Positions 34,084-44,249 of a stretch of DNA of 64,000 nucleotides are shown in pieces (the first letter of the stretch is position 1; each line of letters starts with the position of its first letter). The notes beneath the pieces were generated by a model. The model worked only from the letters and a program-made list of their open reading frames with translations. It searched no databases and was not told the DNA's origin. The stretch is taken from positions 558,001 to 622,000 of the forward strand of contig NZ_CABJDN010000001.1 of assembly GCF_902364365.1 (NCBI RefSeq). The letters run 5' to 3'. Made by a program: the position numbers and the translations under genes. Origin of the DNA: Bacteroides intestinalis. GTDB taxonomy: Bacteria > Bacteroidota > Bacteroidia > Bacteroidales > Bacteroidaceae.

Positions 34084-35763
34084 ATGTACTTAAAGAAAAT
34101 TATGACTGCAACCCTTGCCCTTACTGCGCTTGCCGGGCAGGCACAGGAGAAACCTTTCAACATCATTCCCGAGCCGGTGGAAACTACCGTGACCGGACAG
34201 GGAGAGTTTCAAATCCAACGTAATACGGTGATTCGTGTGTCGGAGCCTGCATTGGCATCTTCGGCTGCGTATCTGGCGGATTATATGGACCGTTATCTCG
34301 GCATACCGCTGCAAACGGAAATTCCTAAGGTGGGTAAATCTCGGAAGAAAGGTATTCCTGCGGTAGAACCTATCACTCTGAAGTCTGGTGAACCGCCTTG
34401 TATCGTTTTAATTAATCGGAAGAACGGAGATGTTTCTGGTGGCTATCAACTGGAGATAACTTCAAGAGAAGGCATACGTATTGAGGGTAATGACGAAGCA
34501 GGCGTTTTCTACGGCGTGCAGACACTGATACAATTGTTACCTACCCGTGCTGGTGTGTTACCTATCCTTCCGGCTGTGCAGATTAACGATTATCCCCGCT
34601 TTGCCTATCGGGGCATGCATCTCGATGTGGTACGCCATTTCTTTCCGGTATCATTCATTAAAAAGTATATCGATTACCTCGCACTGCATAAACTCAACTA
34701 TTTCCATTGGCACTTGACGGATGACCAGGCTTGGCGTGTTGAAATGAAATGTCGCCCGGAGCTGACGGAGAAAGGTTCTGCTCGTGAGGGAGAAATCTTT
34801 GGACTCTATCCGGGGAAATACCAACCACTACCTTATGGTGGATATTATACTCATGAAGAAGTGAAAGAAGTGATACATTATGCTGCTGATAGGCATATCA
34901 CAGTGATCCCCGAAATAGATATTCCCGGTCATTGTATGGCAGTGCTTGCTACTTATCCTCAGTTCAGTACTACACCCGATGAAGCGAAAAAGGCAGCGCT
35001 GACATGGGGCATCTTCAATAAATTTAATAATGTACTGGCTCCTAAACCGGAAGTTTTTGATTTCTTGAAAGATGTCTTTTCTGAATTGTGCGATCTCTTT
35101 CCCGGACAATATATCCATGTAGGCGGTGATGAATGTGCCAAGCGTTGGTGGCAAGAGTCCGAAGAGACACAACAATTCATGCGGGAACATAGTTTGAGGG
35201 ATGAAAAAGCATTGCAGAGCTATTTCATTCATTACGTACAGGGAGTGGTGAATGCGAAAGGCAAGACTTTGATTGGCTGGGATGAAATTCTTGAAGGAGG
35301 TATTTCTGAAGATTGTGTTGTGATGAATTGGCGACGTCCGGAGTTTGGGAAGAAGGCATTACGAACAGGGCATCGTACGATATTCACTTGCTCTGCCTGG
35401 TCGTATTTCAATCTGAAAGAGAGTCGTATACAGCCGGAAATTGGTCCACGTGGACCGCTATCTCTGGAGAAAGTTTATGAGTTTCAGATTGTTCCGGATT
35501 CGTTGACAACGCAGCAACAAGAATTAGTTTGGGGGGCACAGGGATGCCTCTGGACGGAATATATTCCCACCACCTGGAAAGCTGAGTTTGCTGTTTTTCC
35601 ACGTATGTCAGCGTTGGCGGAGAACGTATGGTCGCCATTAGAAAAGAAAGATTGGACAAACTTTGCTCGTAAGATAGAAATGCAATTTGAACGTTACGAA
35701 CTTTGGGGAGCCCGATATTCTGAAGCATTCTTTCGTACACAAGATATAGAGCGAAAGAGGTGA
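34084..35763 (+). CDS. Beta-N-acetylhexosaminidase, GH20, secreted
   Basis: 559 residues from ATG 34084 (MYLKKIMTATLALTALAGQAQ, a signal peptide). An N-terminal GH20b domain (IIPEPVETTVTGQG..., about 25-150) precedes the barrel: RFAYRGMHLDVVRHFF, LNYFHWHLTDDQAWR, VIPEIDIPGHCMAVL and the catalytic pair VGGDECAKRWW with D349 and E350. These enzymes remove terminal GlcNAc or GalNAc by substrate-assisted catalysis, for example from mucin or N-glycans. It has its own promoter and no polysaccharide-locus neighbours. Confidence 0.95.
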   Translation: MYLKKIMTATLALTALAGQAQEKPFNIIPEPVETTVTGQGEFQIQRNTVIRVSEPALASSAAYLADYMDRYLGIPLQTEIPKVGKSRKKGIPAVEPITLKSGEPPCIVLINRKNGDVSGGYQLEITSREGIRIEGNDEAGVFYGVQTLIQLLPTRAGVLPILPAVQINDYPRFAYRGMHLDVVRHFFPVSFIKKYIDYLALHKLNYFHWHLTDDQAWRVEMKCRPELTEKGSAREGEIFGLYPGKYQPLPYGGYYTHEEVKEVIHYAADRHITVIPEIDIPGHCMAVLATYPQFSTTPDEAKKAALTWGIFNKFNNVLAPKPEVFDFLKDVFSELCDLFPGQYIHVGGDECAKRWWQESEETQQFMREHSLRDEKALQSYFIHYVQGVVNAKGKTLIGWDEILEGGISEDCVVMNWRRPEFGKKALRTGHRTIFTCSAWSYFNLKESRIQPEIGPRGPLSLEKVYEFQIVPDSLTTQQQELVWGAQGCLWTEYIPTTWKAEFAVFPRMSALAENVWSPLEKKDWTNFARKIEMQFERYELWGARYSEAFFRTQDIERKR

Positions 35764-35868
35764 TAGAAGGATGCGATGATTTTTATCTTAATTAAAAATA
35801 GTTATCACCTGAATGCAGTACTTTCAATTTTGGGGTATTTATAAGAAAACGACGCTATACAAATTATT

Positions 35869-36513
35869 ATGAGATACTTACTTTGTTTCCTTGTTGGGGT
35901 CTTATTGACGACCTCTTTGTACGCCCAGAGTACAGGTGATAAAAGATCATCATTTTCTGTTCATGCCGGCCCGTCATGGTATCTGGGGCGCTTTATGGGA
36001 ATTACTGATGGGGCAGATGCCTATCGCAGTGACTTACGAAAAGGCGTAGCCTGGGACGTTAACTACCTTGGACAAATTGTAGGTAGGGAACTGAAGTTTG
36101 GAATAGGAGCTCTGTATCAGGGAAGTTCGTATAAGAATACGCATGAAACCGGGGCAGACAAGATTCTGATGCATTATGTAGCTCCTCAGGTAGCCTTAAC
36201 CATGGTACAAAAACATTATCAACTTCAATTTTCCGGTGGGGTCGGTTACCAACTCTACCACGATAAGAGTACGGTATATGACAAACCGCGGAAAGTATCT
36301 ATGAGCAAGCTTGCCGGTAACCTGGCTCTTTCGGGTGAGTATTTCCTAACGAGTCATTGGGGAGCTTCTGCTCGATTGAATTGGTTAGCATCCAGTTCCG
36401 AATCTTATTCAGTGAAGTATCATAATGAGAAGTGGGATGTAGAGAATCCGAAAACCGGTACTGGTTATTTCGGTCAACTATCCTTACTCTTCGGTTTAAA
36501 CTATCATTTTTAA
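35869..36513 (+). CDS. Predicted outer-membrane beta-barrel protein
   Basis: 214 residues with a signal peptide (TTSLYAQS). Alternating beta strands follow (SFSVHAGPSWYLGRF, REFKFGIGALYQGSS-like, YQLQFSGGVGYQLYH, KLAGNLALSGEYFL, GASARLNWLASSS) and the last strand ends in Phe (LSLLFGLNYHF), the signal read by BamA. The size suggests eight strands. I do not recognise a specific family. The lipoprotein gene follows after 5 bp. Confidence 0.75.
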   Translation: MRYLLCFLVGVLLTTSLYAQSTGDKRSSFSVHAGPSWYLGRFMGITDGADAYRSDLRKGVAWDVNYLGQIVGRELKFGIGALYQGSSYKNTHETGADKILMHYVAPQVALTMVQKHYQLQFSGGVGYQLYHDKSTVYDKPRKVSMSKLAGNLALSGEYFLTSHWGASARLNWLASSSESYSVKYHNEKWDVENPKTGTGYFGQLSLLFGLNYHF

Positions 36514-36518
36514 GCGTT

Positions 36519-36968
36519 ATGAAAAAACTATTATTTCTATTCCTGCTGATTTGCTGTTGTGCCTGTGAAGAGGATAAAAGTGTTGACCCGACATTGATGC
36601 CGAAAGCTACAACTACCGGTGAAAATACGTTAGGCTGCCTGATAGATGGTTGGGTATATTCCAGTGGGCGGTATAGCATTCCATCTGTTAGTTTTTTCAA
36701 TGATGAAGAAAATCATTATGTTACAATTGATGCAGAAATTGGAGTCTTCAACAGTTTGCATTTGGTGCTTGTGAATCCTCGTCAGGGAGCTAACTGCACT
36801 TATACGGATGCTGCTTTCGGCAGAGAAGATTTAGAAGATGGCGAAGCCCATATTACTCGTATGGATGGAACCATCATCAGTGGCACATTTAGTGGTGGAA
36901 GTATCAAAGAGGGGCGTTTTGATATAAAATATCGTGAGAAACCCGAAGGTGGAGAAGCGGTATATTGA
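36519..36968 (+). CDS. Small lipoprotein, DUF6252-like
   Basis: 149 residues from ATG 36519, 5 bp after the barrel gene; an earlier GTG frame overlaps that gene and is rejected. Lipobox LICCCAC (Cys about 13-15). The body begins TTTGENTLGCLIDGWVY, a pattern I associate with DUF6252 of Bacteroidetes, followed by beta strands. Function unknown; probably acts with the barrel protein in the outer membrane. Confidence 0.7.
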   Translation: MKKLLFLFLLICCCACEEDKSVDPTLMPKATTTGENTLGCLIDGWVYSSGRYSIPSVSFFNDEENHYVTIDAEIGVFNSLHLVLVNPRQGANCTYTDAAFGREDLEDGEAHITRMDGTIISGTFSGGSIKEGRFDIKYREKPEGGEAVY

Positions 36969-36976
36969 TATAAAAA

Positions 36977-37016
36977 ACTGCCCCTGAAGGAATTGCTTCC
37001 AAGGGGCAGTCTTTTT
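36977..37016. terminator. Terminator between convergent genes
   Basis: ACTGCCCCT (36977-36985) pairs with AGGGGCAGT (37002-37010), with GAAGG/CTTCC continuing the stem, then CTTTTT. It lies between the plus-strand lipoprotein and the minus-strand DUF2007 gene. Confidence 0.8.
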
Positions 37017-37037
37017 CACTTCGTCTTCTCTTAAGTC

Positions 37038-37235
37038 TTATAAAACCTTTCGGTTGCTGATAACCCGCATAGCGGCAGTGTACTGCTGACAAGGAACAGA
37101 CACGTGAATGCCATAACCTTTGTCTTCTGTTGAAGCAGTGATATAAGCTGACTTCAATAATTGCTTCACACTTTCCACTTCCCAGGGGCTACCTGCGAAA
37201 ACATTAATCTGAGAAATCTTTCTACTTGTAATCAT
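37038..37235 (-). CDS. DUF2007 domain protein, second copy
   Basis: 65 residues from ATG 37235 (MITSRKISQINVFAGSPWEVESVKQLL); the open frame continues upstream to 37325 but those codons overlap a -7 element. Shares FAGSPWExExVKxLL with the DUF2007 protein at 16686 and is slightly shorter. Function unknown; stand-alone gene. Confidence 0.75.
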   Translation of the reverse strand: MITSRKISQINVFAGSPWEVESVKQLLKSAYITASTEDKGYGIHVSVPCQQYTAAMRVISNRKVL

Positions 37236-37269
37236 GTGCTTTAAAACTTTTAGTTGTACTTTCCGGTCG

Positions 37270-37277
37270 CAAAAGTA
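37270..37277 (-). promoter_or_regulatory. Promoter -7 element for the second DUF2007 gene
   Basis: Minus-strand TACTTTTG, 34 bp before the ATG at 37235. Confidence 0.45.
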
Positions 37278-37373
37278 AGCGGTTTGCGGGAAACAGAATA
37301 ACTCAAATTGATCAAAAAGTAACATAAAAGGTGCAAACGATTTAGAAGTAGCCTATTCCTTATATTTTTTCCT

Positions 37374-39029
37374 TTATTTTGTATCGTTCTTCCGGATTTC
37401 CACACGACGGATCTTTCCGCTGATGGTTTTCGGTAGTTCATCTACAAATTCAATCACACGTGGATATTTGTAAGGAGCCGTCACTTTCTTCACATGATTT
37501 TGCAATTCCTTGATAAGTGCTTCACCTTCTTTTCCCTTATATTCTTTAGCCAGTACGATGGTAGCTTTAACCACTTGACCACGAATTTCGTCGGGTACAC
37601 CTGTGATGGCACATTCTATTACAGCGGGATGCGTCATCAGGGCGCTTTCCACTTCGAATGGACCGATACGATAACCGGAGCTCTTGATCACATCGTCTGC
37701 ACGGCCTACAAACCAAAGATAACCGTCTTCATCTTTCCAGGCAACGTCTCCCGTATAGTAGATACCATTATTCCAGGCTTCGTGTGTACGCTCCGGATCA
37801 CGGTAGTACTCTTTAAATAATCCCAACGGCTTACCTTTATCCGTACGAATTACGATTTGTCCCTGTTCACCGGCTTCCACAGAACGACCGTCGTTGTCTA
37901 TCAGGTCTACATCGTATTGTGGGTTGGGTAATCCCATGCTTCCCGGCTTCGGTTCCATCCAAGGCATAGTGGCAATGGTCAGGGTGGTTTCTGTCTGTCC
38001 GAATCCTTCCATCAGTTTGATACCTGTCAGTTTCTTGAAGGTTTCAAATACGGCAGGGTTCAGAGCTTCACCGGCAATAGTGCAATATTGCAGAGACGAG
38101 AGATCGTATTTCGTCAGGTCTTCGTGAATGAGGAAACGGAAGATAGTGGGAGGTGCACAAAGAGATGTTACATGATAATCTTGTATCTTCTCCAGAATGG
38201 CGGCAGGAGTGAATTTCTCGTGGTCATATACAAAAATATTTGCTCCGGCAATCCACTGTCCGTAAAGTTTGCCCCATACTGCCTTTCCCCAACCGGTATC
38301 GGCAATAGTAAGGTGCAGACTATTTTCCGTTAGGTTGTGCCAGAAACTACCGGTGACAATGTGTCCCAGTGGATATGTGAAGTCGTGAGCAACCATTTTC
38401 GGTTCACCTGTTGTTCCGCTGGTGAAGTACATCAACGAAATGTCTTCATTCGTATTCGGATGTTCCGGTTTCACAAAAGGTGCAGCATTTTCGATGCCTT
38501 TGTGGAAATCATCAAATCCTTCAGCTACTTCAGGTCCTACGCTGACGAGTTTCTTCACGCTGGGTGAATCTGGCATAGCAGTAACAATATGATCCGTGAT
38601 AACCGATTCACCAGCACAAACAATCATTTTGATATCCGCAGCATTGCAGCGATATACAATGTCTTTTTTGGTCAGCAAGTGAGTGGCAGGAATAACGACA
38701 GCACCAAGTTTATGTAAAGCTATGATGCTGAACCAGAATTCAAAACGACGTTTCAGTATCAACATTACCATGTCGCCATGACCGATGCCGAGGCTTTGGA
38801 AATACGAAGCTGTCATGTCCGTATAGCGTTTCATGTCGGCAAATGTAAACTGTTGGTGTTCACCCTTATCATTAGTCCATAACAATGCAGGTTTGTCTGG
38901 TTGTTCGGCAGCCCAGGCATCTACTACGTCGTAGCCGAAGTTGAAGTTTTCCGGTACGTTTATTTTAAAATTCTTGATAAAGTCCTCTTGTGTAGTGAAA
39001 GAGGTTTGCGATAAAAATCTTTCTACCAT
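37374..39029 (-). CDS. AMP-binding acyl-CoA synthetase
   Basis: 551 residues. ANL superfamily blocks: the phosphate loop [80 protein letters not shown] and the C-terminal catalytic Lys in [13 protein letters not shown]. It activates a carboxylic acid with ATP and CoA; the Bacteroidetes relatives are annotated acetyl-CoA synthetase or medium-chain acyl-CoA ligase, and the exact acid is unknown. The XRE-cupin regulator gene is 106 bp upstream on the same strand and could control it. Confidence 0.92.
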   Translation of the reverse strand: MVERFLSQTSFTTQEDFIKNFKINVPENFNFGYDVVDAWAAEQPDKPALLWTNDKGEHQQFTFADMKRYTDMTASYFQSLGIGHGDMVMLILKRRFEFWFSIIALHKLGAVVIPATHLLTKKDIVYRCNAADIKMIVCAGESVITDHIVTAMPDSPSVKKLVSVGPEVAEGFDDFHKGIENAAPFVKPEHPNTNEDISLMYFTSGTTGEPKMVAHDFTYPLGHIVTGSFWHNLTENSLHLTIADTGWGKAVWGKLYGQWIAGANIFVYDHEKFTPAAILEKIQDYHVTSLCAPPTIFRFLIHEDLTKYDLSSLQYCTIAGEALNPAVFETFKKLTGIKLMEGFGQTETTLTIATMPWMEPKPGSMGLPNPQYDVDLIDNDGRSVEAGEQGQIVIRTDKGKPLGLFKEYYRDPERTHEAWNNGIYYTGDVAWKDEDGYLWFVGRADDVIKSSGYRIGPFEVESALMTHPAVIECAITGVPDEIRGQVVKATIVLAKEYKGKEGEALIKELQNHVKKVTAPYKYPRVIEFVDELPKTISGKIRRVEIRKNDTK

Positions 39030-39135
39030 AATTATAGGAATTGAGAATTGAGAACTAAGGATGAAGAAGGGATTGCTCTATATAGACAGTGCAAGGGAAT
39101 TCTTCATTCATTGTTCTCTGTTCTTCATTTAGTTG

Positions 39136-39690
39136 TTACATGATAATTGCCAAGAATCGTACCGTCTTTCCATCCAGTGCTTTCATGCCATGTGGCAATT
39201 TGGAGTTGAAATACAGGCTGTCTCCTTCGTTTAGTATAAGTTCTTTGCCATCAATGCTTATCATCATACGCCCTTCGAGTACAAGGGTGAATTCTTGTCC
39301 GGCATGACTGTTGTAATGTATTGGTTCGCTATCCGGTTTCGGTTCTACGGTCACGACGAATGGATCGGCGCTACGATTCATGAAGCCTGCGGCAAGTGAT
39401 TGGTATTTGTAGGCTTTAGTACGTTCAATACTGGTTCCTTTTCCGGCACGGGTCAGGAAATAGGAACTCATTTTCGGCTCTTCGCCAAACATCAGTGCAT
39501 CCAACGAAACTCCGTATCTGCGCGCTATCTTTTGTAGCATACTGACGGAAATATCAAATTCTCCCGACTCTGCGAGACGGTATTCTTCGGCAGAAATATC
39601 ACATTCGCGTGCAATGTCTTCAGCTGTCAGCTCCAGTACATCGCGAAGTCCGCGGAGGCGTTCTGCTATTTGCTTAATTTGTTCGTCCAT
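39136..39690 (-). CDS. XRE-family regulator with cupin domain
   Basis: 184 residues. The N-terminal helix-turn-helix (about 1-65) reads LRGLRDVLELTAEDIARECDIS and ISVSMLQKIARRYGVSLDAL. The C-terminal cupin (about 105-180) has HYNSHAGQEFTLVLEGRMM and NEGDSLYFNSKLPHGMKAL. Cupin-XRE proteins sense a small ligand. It lies between proC (33 bp upstream) and the acyl-CoA synthetase, the probable target. Confidence 0.9.
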   Translation of the reverse strand: MDEQIKQIAERLRGLRDVLELTAEDIARECDISAEEYRLAESGEFDISVSMLQKIARRYGVSLDALMFGEEPKMSSYFLTRAGKGTSIERTKAYKYQSLAAGFMNRSADPFVVTVEPKPDSEPIHYNSHAGQEFTLVLEGRMMISIDGKELILNEGDSLYFNSKLPHGMKALDGKTVRFLAIIM

Positions 39691-39723
39691 GTGGTTGTTT
39701 ATTTAATGAATTAATTGTTTGTC

Positions 39724-40500
39724 TTATTGTTTGCTGGCTTTAATGGCATTGATGATGGCAGAAGAGTAACCGTCATGTTCCAACTCATTAATGCCTTTGA
39801 TGGTGATACCGCCAGGAGTACATACTTTGTCTATTTCTACACTGGGGTGTGTGTCATTGTTCAGTATCAGTTCAGCTGCTCCTTTTACGGATTGGGCCAC
39901 CATTCTCATAGCATCCTTGGGGTAAACTCCCATTTCTATGCCGGCTTGCATGGCAGCTTGAATATATTTTAGTACATAGGCAATGCCGCAGGAGGCCATG
40001 GAAGTGCAAGCTGCGAACTTTTCTTCAGGGATAAGCATGGCGACTCCCATTTGATTGAAGATATCCAGCATCAGTTGTTCTTGTTCTTTGGTAGCATTGC
40101 GGCTGGCAATCAAAGTCATACTTTCCATTTGGCTGATGGCAGTATTGGGAATGATGCGGAACATGGTCATTTCCGGTTCCGGTACGTAGTGGGCCAGTTC
40201 TTCGAAGTTGATGCCTGCGGCGACAGAAATAATGATTTGCTTGCTTTTCAGTTTCAATTCACGCAGCACGCTTTTGATGAGCCACGGTTTCACAGCAAGT
40301 ATGATAAATTCGGCACCAATAATGGCTTCCTGATTGTCATGTGTAATCTGTAAAGCGGGAAACTCTACTTTCAGTTCATCCAACTTTCCTCGCGAGGGAT
40401 TAGAGACTATGATATCCGAGGCGGGGATAATACTTCCCTTTGCCAATCCACGGGCTATAGAACCGCCCATGTTTCCTGCTCCGATAATTGCTGTTTTCAT
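39724..40500 (-). CDS. proC: Pyrroline-5-carboxylate reductase
   Basis: 258 residues. Rossmann start AIIGAGNMGGSIARGL, then SVAAGINFEELAHYV, RIIPNTAISQMESMTL, and the C-terminal signature KVCTPGGITIKGINELEHDG. It makes proline from pyrroline-5-carboxylate with NAD(P)H. It is the first gene of a unit with the XRE-cupin regulator and acyl-CoA synthetase; the arginine operon upstream ends with its own terminator. Confidence 0.94.
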   Translation of the reverse strand: MKTAIIGAGNMGGSIARGLAKGSIIPASDIIVSNPSRGKLDELKVEFPALQITHDNQEAIIGAEFIILAVKPWLIKSVLRELKLKSKQIIISVAAGINFEELAHYVPEPEMTMFRIIPNTAISQMESMTLIASRNATKEQEQLMLDIFNQMGVAMLIPEEKFAACTSMASCGIAYVLKYIQAAMQAGIEMGVYPKDAMRMVAQSVKGAAELILNNDTHPSVEIDKVCTPGGITIKGINELEHDGYSSAIINAIKASKQ

Positions 40501-40597
40501 ATCATTCTGTTATTAAAAGGGTTGTCGATGGGCAAAGGTAGATATTTTTTCCACCTTTATAAGCTAATTGATGTAAAAAAGTACTTGTGCACTAAAA

Positions 40598-40638
40598 CAA
40601 AAAACAGCCTTAAGACGCGTTGAAACGTCCGAAGGCTG
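40598..40638 (-). terminator. Terminator of the arginine operon
   Basis: On the minus strand CAGCCTT (40638-40632) pairs with AAGGCTG (40611-40605), with inner GGACG/CGCGTC pairing, followed by TTTTTTG. It separates argD from proC. Confidence 0.8.
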
Positions 40639-40672
40639 CCTGTTTATTGCTGATTATATAGTCAAATATACT

Positions 40673-41794
40673 TTAAAGTACTTTTCTGAAACGCTCGAGG
40701 AAGAGATCGGCTTCTTCCATGCTGAGACAGAGAGGCGGAAGCAAACGGAGTACGTTTGTACCACTGACACCTGTAAATACATGTTGTTCTTTCAGAAGTT
40801 TCAGGCGAAGTTCCTTTATTGGCTCTTCGAATTCAAGACCGATCATCAGACCACGTCCACGAACTTCCTTGATCTGTGGGAATTTCTTCAGTTCCGTCAT
40901 TAAGTATTCACCTACTTTTGCTGCATTTTCAACCAGATTTTCCTGACTTATGACATCCAGTACTGCCAACGCTGCGCTACATGCCAGATGATTACCACCA
41001 AAGGTAGTACCCAGCTGTCCGTAAATCGGAGTAAACATCGGACTGATGAGTGTACCTGCCATCGGGAAACCATTGCCGATGCCTTTGGCTACAGTGATAA
41101 TATCTGCTTTGATACCGTTGTATTGATGAGCAAAGAATTTACCGCTACGACCATAACCACTTTGGATTTCATCTAAAACCAGTACAGTGTTATGGGCGGT
41201 ACAAGCTTCGCGCAGAGCTTGCATGAATTCATCCGTTGGCAGTTGGATACCACCTACGCCCTGAATACCTTCAATAATAACTGCGCAAACATCCCCCTTC
41301 GCCAGTTCGGCTTTCATAACTTCGATATCGTTCAGCGGGAGATAAGTGACATGTCCACAATCGTTGATGGGAGCTATGATTTTCGGGTTGTTGGTTACTT
41401 CTACAGCCAGTGAAGTGCGTCCGTGGAATGCTTTGTTAAAAGAAACCACACGTGTACGTCCATTGTAGAACGAAGCGAGTTTCAAGGCGTTCTCGTTGGC
41501 TTCTGCACCGCTATTAATCAGGAATAAGGAGTAGTCATCATAACCACAAACTTTTCCTAAGCGTTCAGCAACCTGTTCCTGCAACTTGTTGATGACAGAG
41601 TTGGAATAAAATCCCAACGTGGCAACTTGCTTGCTTATCATCTCCACGTAGTGCGGATGCGCATGGCCGATGGAGATAACAGCGTGTCCGCCGTAGAGAT
41701 CGAGGTACTCAGTACCCTTTTCGTCCCATACGTGGCAACCTTTTCCCTTGACAATATTGATGTCAAAAAGAGGATATACGTCGAATAAATTCAT
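40673..41794 (-). CDS. argD: Acetylornithine/succinylornithine aminotransferase
   Basis: 373 residues, fold-type I PLP enzyme. Motifs: KGKGCHVWDEKGTEYLDLYGG, FLINSGAEANENALKLA, AVIIEGIQGVGGIQLP, VLDEIQSGYGRSGKFFA, and the PLP lysine in ADIITVAKGIGNGFPMAG. It transaminates the acylated glutamate semialdehyde in ornithine synthesis; Bacteroides is known to use N-succinyl intermediates, so the substrate is probably succinylated. Last gene of the arg operon, 33 bp after argC. Confidence 0.94.
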   Translation of the reverse strand: MNLFDVYPLFDINIVKGKGCHVWDEKGTEYLDLYGGHAVISIGHAHPHYVEMISKQVATLGFYSNSVINKLQEQVAERLGKVCGYDDYSLFLINSGAEANENALKLASFYNGRTRVVSFNKAFHGRTSLAVEVTNNPKIIAPINDCGHVTYLPLNDIEVMKAELAKGDVCAVIIEGIQGVGGIQLPTDEFMQALREACTAHNTVLVLDEIQSGYGRSGKFFAHQYNGIKADIITVAKGIGNGFPMAGTLISPMFTPIYGQLGTTFGGNHLACSAALAVLDVISQENLVENAAKVGEYLMTELKKFPQIKEVRGRGLMIGLEFEEPIKELRLKLLKEQHVFTGVSGTNVLRLLPPLCLSMEEADLFLERFRKVL

Positions 41795-41827
41795 TTCTTT
41801 AATTATAAATTACGAAATACGAATTAC

Positions 41828-42796
41828 TTAGAAGGCGCTGGGCTTCAATCGCAAGCCGACGGTTTCTTCTAAATTGAACATCAAGTTCATGTTATGTACT
41901 GCTTGTCCACTGGCACCTTTCAGCAAGTTGTCGATGCAGGAGATGATAAGCAACTTATCACCATGCTTTTCCAGATGTAGCAGACACTTATTGGTGTTTA
42001 CCACTTGCTTCAGGTCGATATTCTTCTCTACAATGTGTACGAAAGAGTCTTTTGCATAATATTCTTCGTACATGCGGACGATTTCATCCAGTGCAACTTT
42101 GGTTTTTACTACGATGGTAGCAAAAATACCACGTGGGAAATCGCCACGGTAGGGGATAAAGTCGATATCCACATCAAAGCTATTTTGCAGTTGCTTCAGG
42201 GATTGCTTGATTTCGGGAACATGCTGGTGATCGAATGCTTTATAAACACTCAGGTTATTATTTCGCCAGCTGAAGTGACTGGTTGATCCCGGTTTCACGC
42301 CAGCTCCTGTAGAACCGGTGATAGCATTCACCATGATGTCGTTGTTCAACATCAGGTGCTTGGCAAGGGGCAGCAAGCCCAATTGGATACAAGTGGCAAA
42401 ACAGCCTGGATTGGCCACGTGCTTTGCTTTGCAAGTAGCGCGACGGTTCAACTCCGGCAGACCGTAAATAAAATCATGTTCCGGAGAAGCAATACGGTAG
42501 TCCATAGAGAGGTCGATGATTTTCAGCTCCTCAGGAATGTTGTGACTCTCTATGAATTTCTTCGTATCGCCGTGAGCGGTACAGAAGAATAATACATCAA
42601 TTTCATCCAAAGGTAACTCGTCGGTGAAGACAAGATCCGTTTCGCCGTACAATCCTTCGTGTACGTCGGTAATTTTGTTTCCGGCGTTACTTGAGCTGTT
42701 GATGAATACGATTTCCGCTTCCGGATGATTGACCAGCAAACGAATTAACTCACCTGCCGTATATCCGGCTCCGCCGATGATTCCTACTTTAATCAT
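41828..42796 (-). CDS. argC: N-acetyl(succinyl)-gamma-glutamyl-phosphate reductase
   Basis: 322 residues. NAD(P) site GIIGGAGYTAGELIRLL, the catalytic Cys in HVANPGCFATCIQLG, TGSTGAGVKPGSTSHFSWR, and C-terminal DNLLKGASGQAVHNMNLM. It reduces the acylglutamyl phosphate to the semialdehyde. It follows the PspC gene by 20 bp and precedes argD. Confidence 0.95.
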   Translation of the reverse strand: MIKVGIIGGAGYTAGELIRLLVNHPEAEIVFINSSSNAGNKITDVHEGLYGETDLVFTDELPLDEIDVLFFCTAHGDTKKFIESHNIPEELKIIDLSMDYRIASPEHDFIYGLPELNRRATCKAKHVANPGCFATCIQLGLLPLAKHLMLNNDIMVNAITGSTGAGVKPGSTSHFSWRNNNLSVYKAFDHQHVPEIKQSLKQLQNSFDVDIDFIPYRGDFPRGIFATIVVKTKVALDEIVRMYEEYYAKDSFVHIVEKNIDLKQVVNTNKCLLHLEKHGDKLLIISCIDNLLKGASGQAVHNMNLMFNLEETVGLRLKPSAF

Positions 42797-42816
42797 GTTA
42801 GTTTATACTATGTTCT

Positions 42817-43029
42817 TTATCTGTTATATAAGTTTCTTTCTTCGGGAACGATAAGCCACATTATAAGGTATACAGGTATACCGGCAAATACGGTGAAAAA
42901 CGTCAATAATGCATAACCGATGCGTACGAGTGATGGATCGAGTCCGAAATAGGCGGCTAAACCTCCACAAACTCCAGCAAGCATTCTGTCACTGCGTGAG
43001 CGAGTGAGTTTCTTGTTATTATTATCCAT
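42817..43029 (-). CDS. PspC-domain small membrane protein
   Basis: 70 residues: KKLTRSRSDRMLAGVCGGLAAYFGLDPSLVRI is the PspC start (read over about 5-37), followed by one transmembrane segment (ALLTFFTVFAGIPVYLIMWLI) and VPEER. PspC proteins take part in membrane-stress responses. Its place inside the arg operon, 2 bp from argG and 20 bp from argC, is unexpected but probably conserved in the genus. Confidence 0.9.
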   Translation of the reverse strand: MDNNNKKLTRSRSDRMLAGVCGGLAAYFGLDPSLVRIGYALLTFFTVFAGIPVYLIMWLIVPEERNLYNR

Positions 43030-43031
43030 GC

Positions 43032-44237
43032 TTAGATTTCCTCGTCTTTATGGTTGTTATAATATACTCTCAGCGGAGTAGAAGTAACCTTGATAAAGCC
43101 TTTTGCATCTTCTGCCGTCCAACCCTTTTGCATTTCGCCGTATTCACCGAACTTGGTTTTTACAAGGTCGTCTTCCGATTCTACACCTACTGTAGAGAAT
43201 GACAACGGGCGGAGTTCCAATATAGCTGTACCGTTTACGTTGCGCTGGCTTTCCTGCAACATTGCTTCGATGTCACGCATTACGGGTTCCAGATACTGAC
43301 TTTCGTGCAGGAACATACCGTACCAATTAGCAACCTGGTCTTTCCAGTATTGTTGCCATTTACTCAGCGTATATTTTTCCAGGAATTTATGTGCACCGAT
43401 AATCAACATCGGGGCAGCAGCTTCGAAACCAACGCGGCCTTTGATGCCGATAATGGTATCACCCACATGCATATCACGACCAATGCCGTAAGCAGCACCA
43501 ATTTCTTCCACTTTCTGGATAGCTTTGATGGGATCGTCGAATTTTTCGTCGTTTACTGCTTTCAGTTCACCTTTCTCAAAAGTAAGACGCAGTTGTTCGC
43601 TGCCTTCTTTTACACAGTGTTTCAGATAAGCACTTTCGGGCAAGCCTTGTGCTGAATCCAGAATTTCACCACCGCAGATGGAAGTACCCCACAAGCCTAC
43701 ATTATAGGAATATTTCAGCTTGGTGAAGTCTGCTGAGAAACCATGTTTGTTCAGATAATCGATTTCTTCCTGGCGGCTCAATGCCATGTCACGGGTCAGT
43801 GTAATGATTTCTACACCCGGAGCCAGTACGAGGAATGTCATGTCGAAACGAATTTGGTCGTTACCTGCCCCTGTAGAACCATGAGCGATAGCGTCTGCTC
43901 CAATTTCGTTGGCATAACGTGCAATGGCAAGTGCCTGGAAAATACGCTCGGAACTTACGGAAATAGGATAGGTGCCATTACGCAGCACGTTACCGAATAC
44001 CATGTATTTCAAGCTCTTTTCGTAATATTCCTGAGTTACGTCGATAGTAACATATTCTTTTGCGCCCAGTTTATAGGCGTTTTCTTCGTTCGTTTTCAGT
44101 TGTTCAGGACTGAAGCCACCGGTGTTTGCACAAGCTGCATACACTTCGTACCCTTTTTCTTTGGCAAGGTACATTACCGTAAATGAAGTATCAAGACCGC
44201 CGCTGAATGCGACTACTACTTTTTTCTTATCTTCCAT
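43032..44237 (-). CDS. argG: Argininosuccinate synthase
   Basis: 401 residues. The ATP-pyrophosphatase loop VVVAFSGGLDTSFTVMYLA at the start, then AHGSTGAGNDQIRFD and NVGLWGTSICGGEILDSAQ, which agree with ArgG. It joins citrulline and aspartate. It lies 12 bp after the GNAT gene and 2 bp before the PspC gene. Confidence 0.95.
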   Translation of the reverse strand: MEDKKKVVVAFSGGLDTSFTVMYLAKEKGYEVYAACANTGGFSPEQLKTNEENAYKLGAKEYVTIDVTQEYYEKSLKYMVFGNVLRNGTYPISVSSERIFQALAIARYANEIGADAIAHGSTGAGNDQIRFDMTFLVLAPGVEIITLTRDMALSRQEEIDYLNKHGFSADFTKLKYSYNVGLWGTSICGGEILDSAQGLPESAYLKHCVKEGSEQLRLTFEKGELKAVNDEKFDDPIKAIQKVEEIGAAYGIGRDMHVGDTIIGIKGRVGFEAAAPMLIIGAHKFLEKYTLSKWQQYWKDQVANWYGMFLHESQYLEPVMRDIEAMLQESQRNVNGTAILELRPLSFSTVGVESEDDLVKTKFGEYGEMQKGWTAEDAKGFIKVTSTPLRVYYNNHKDEEI

Positions 44238-44249
44238 ATCCTTTGTTTT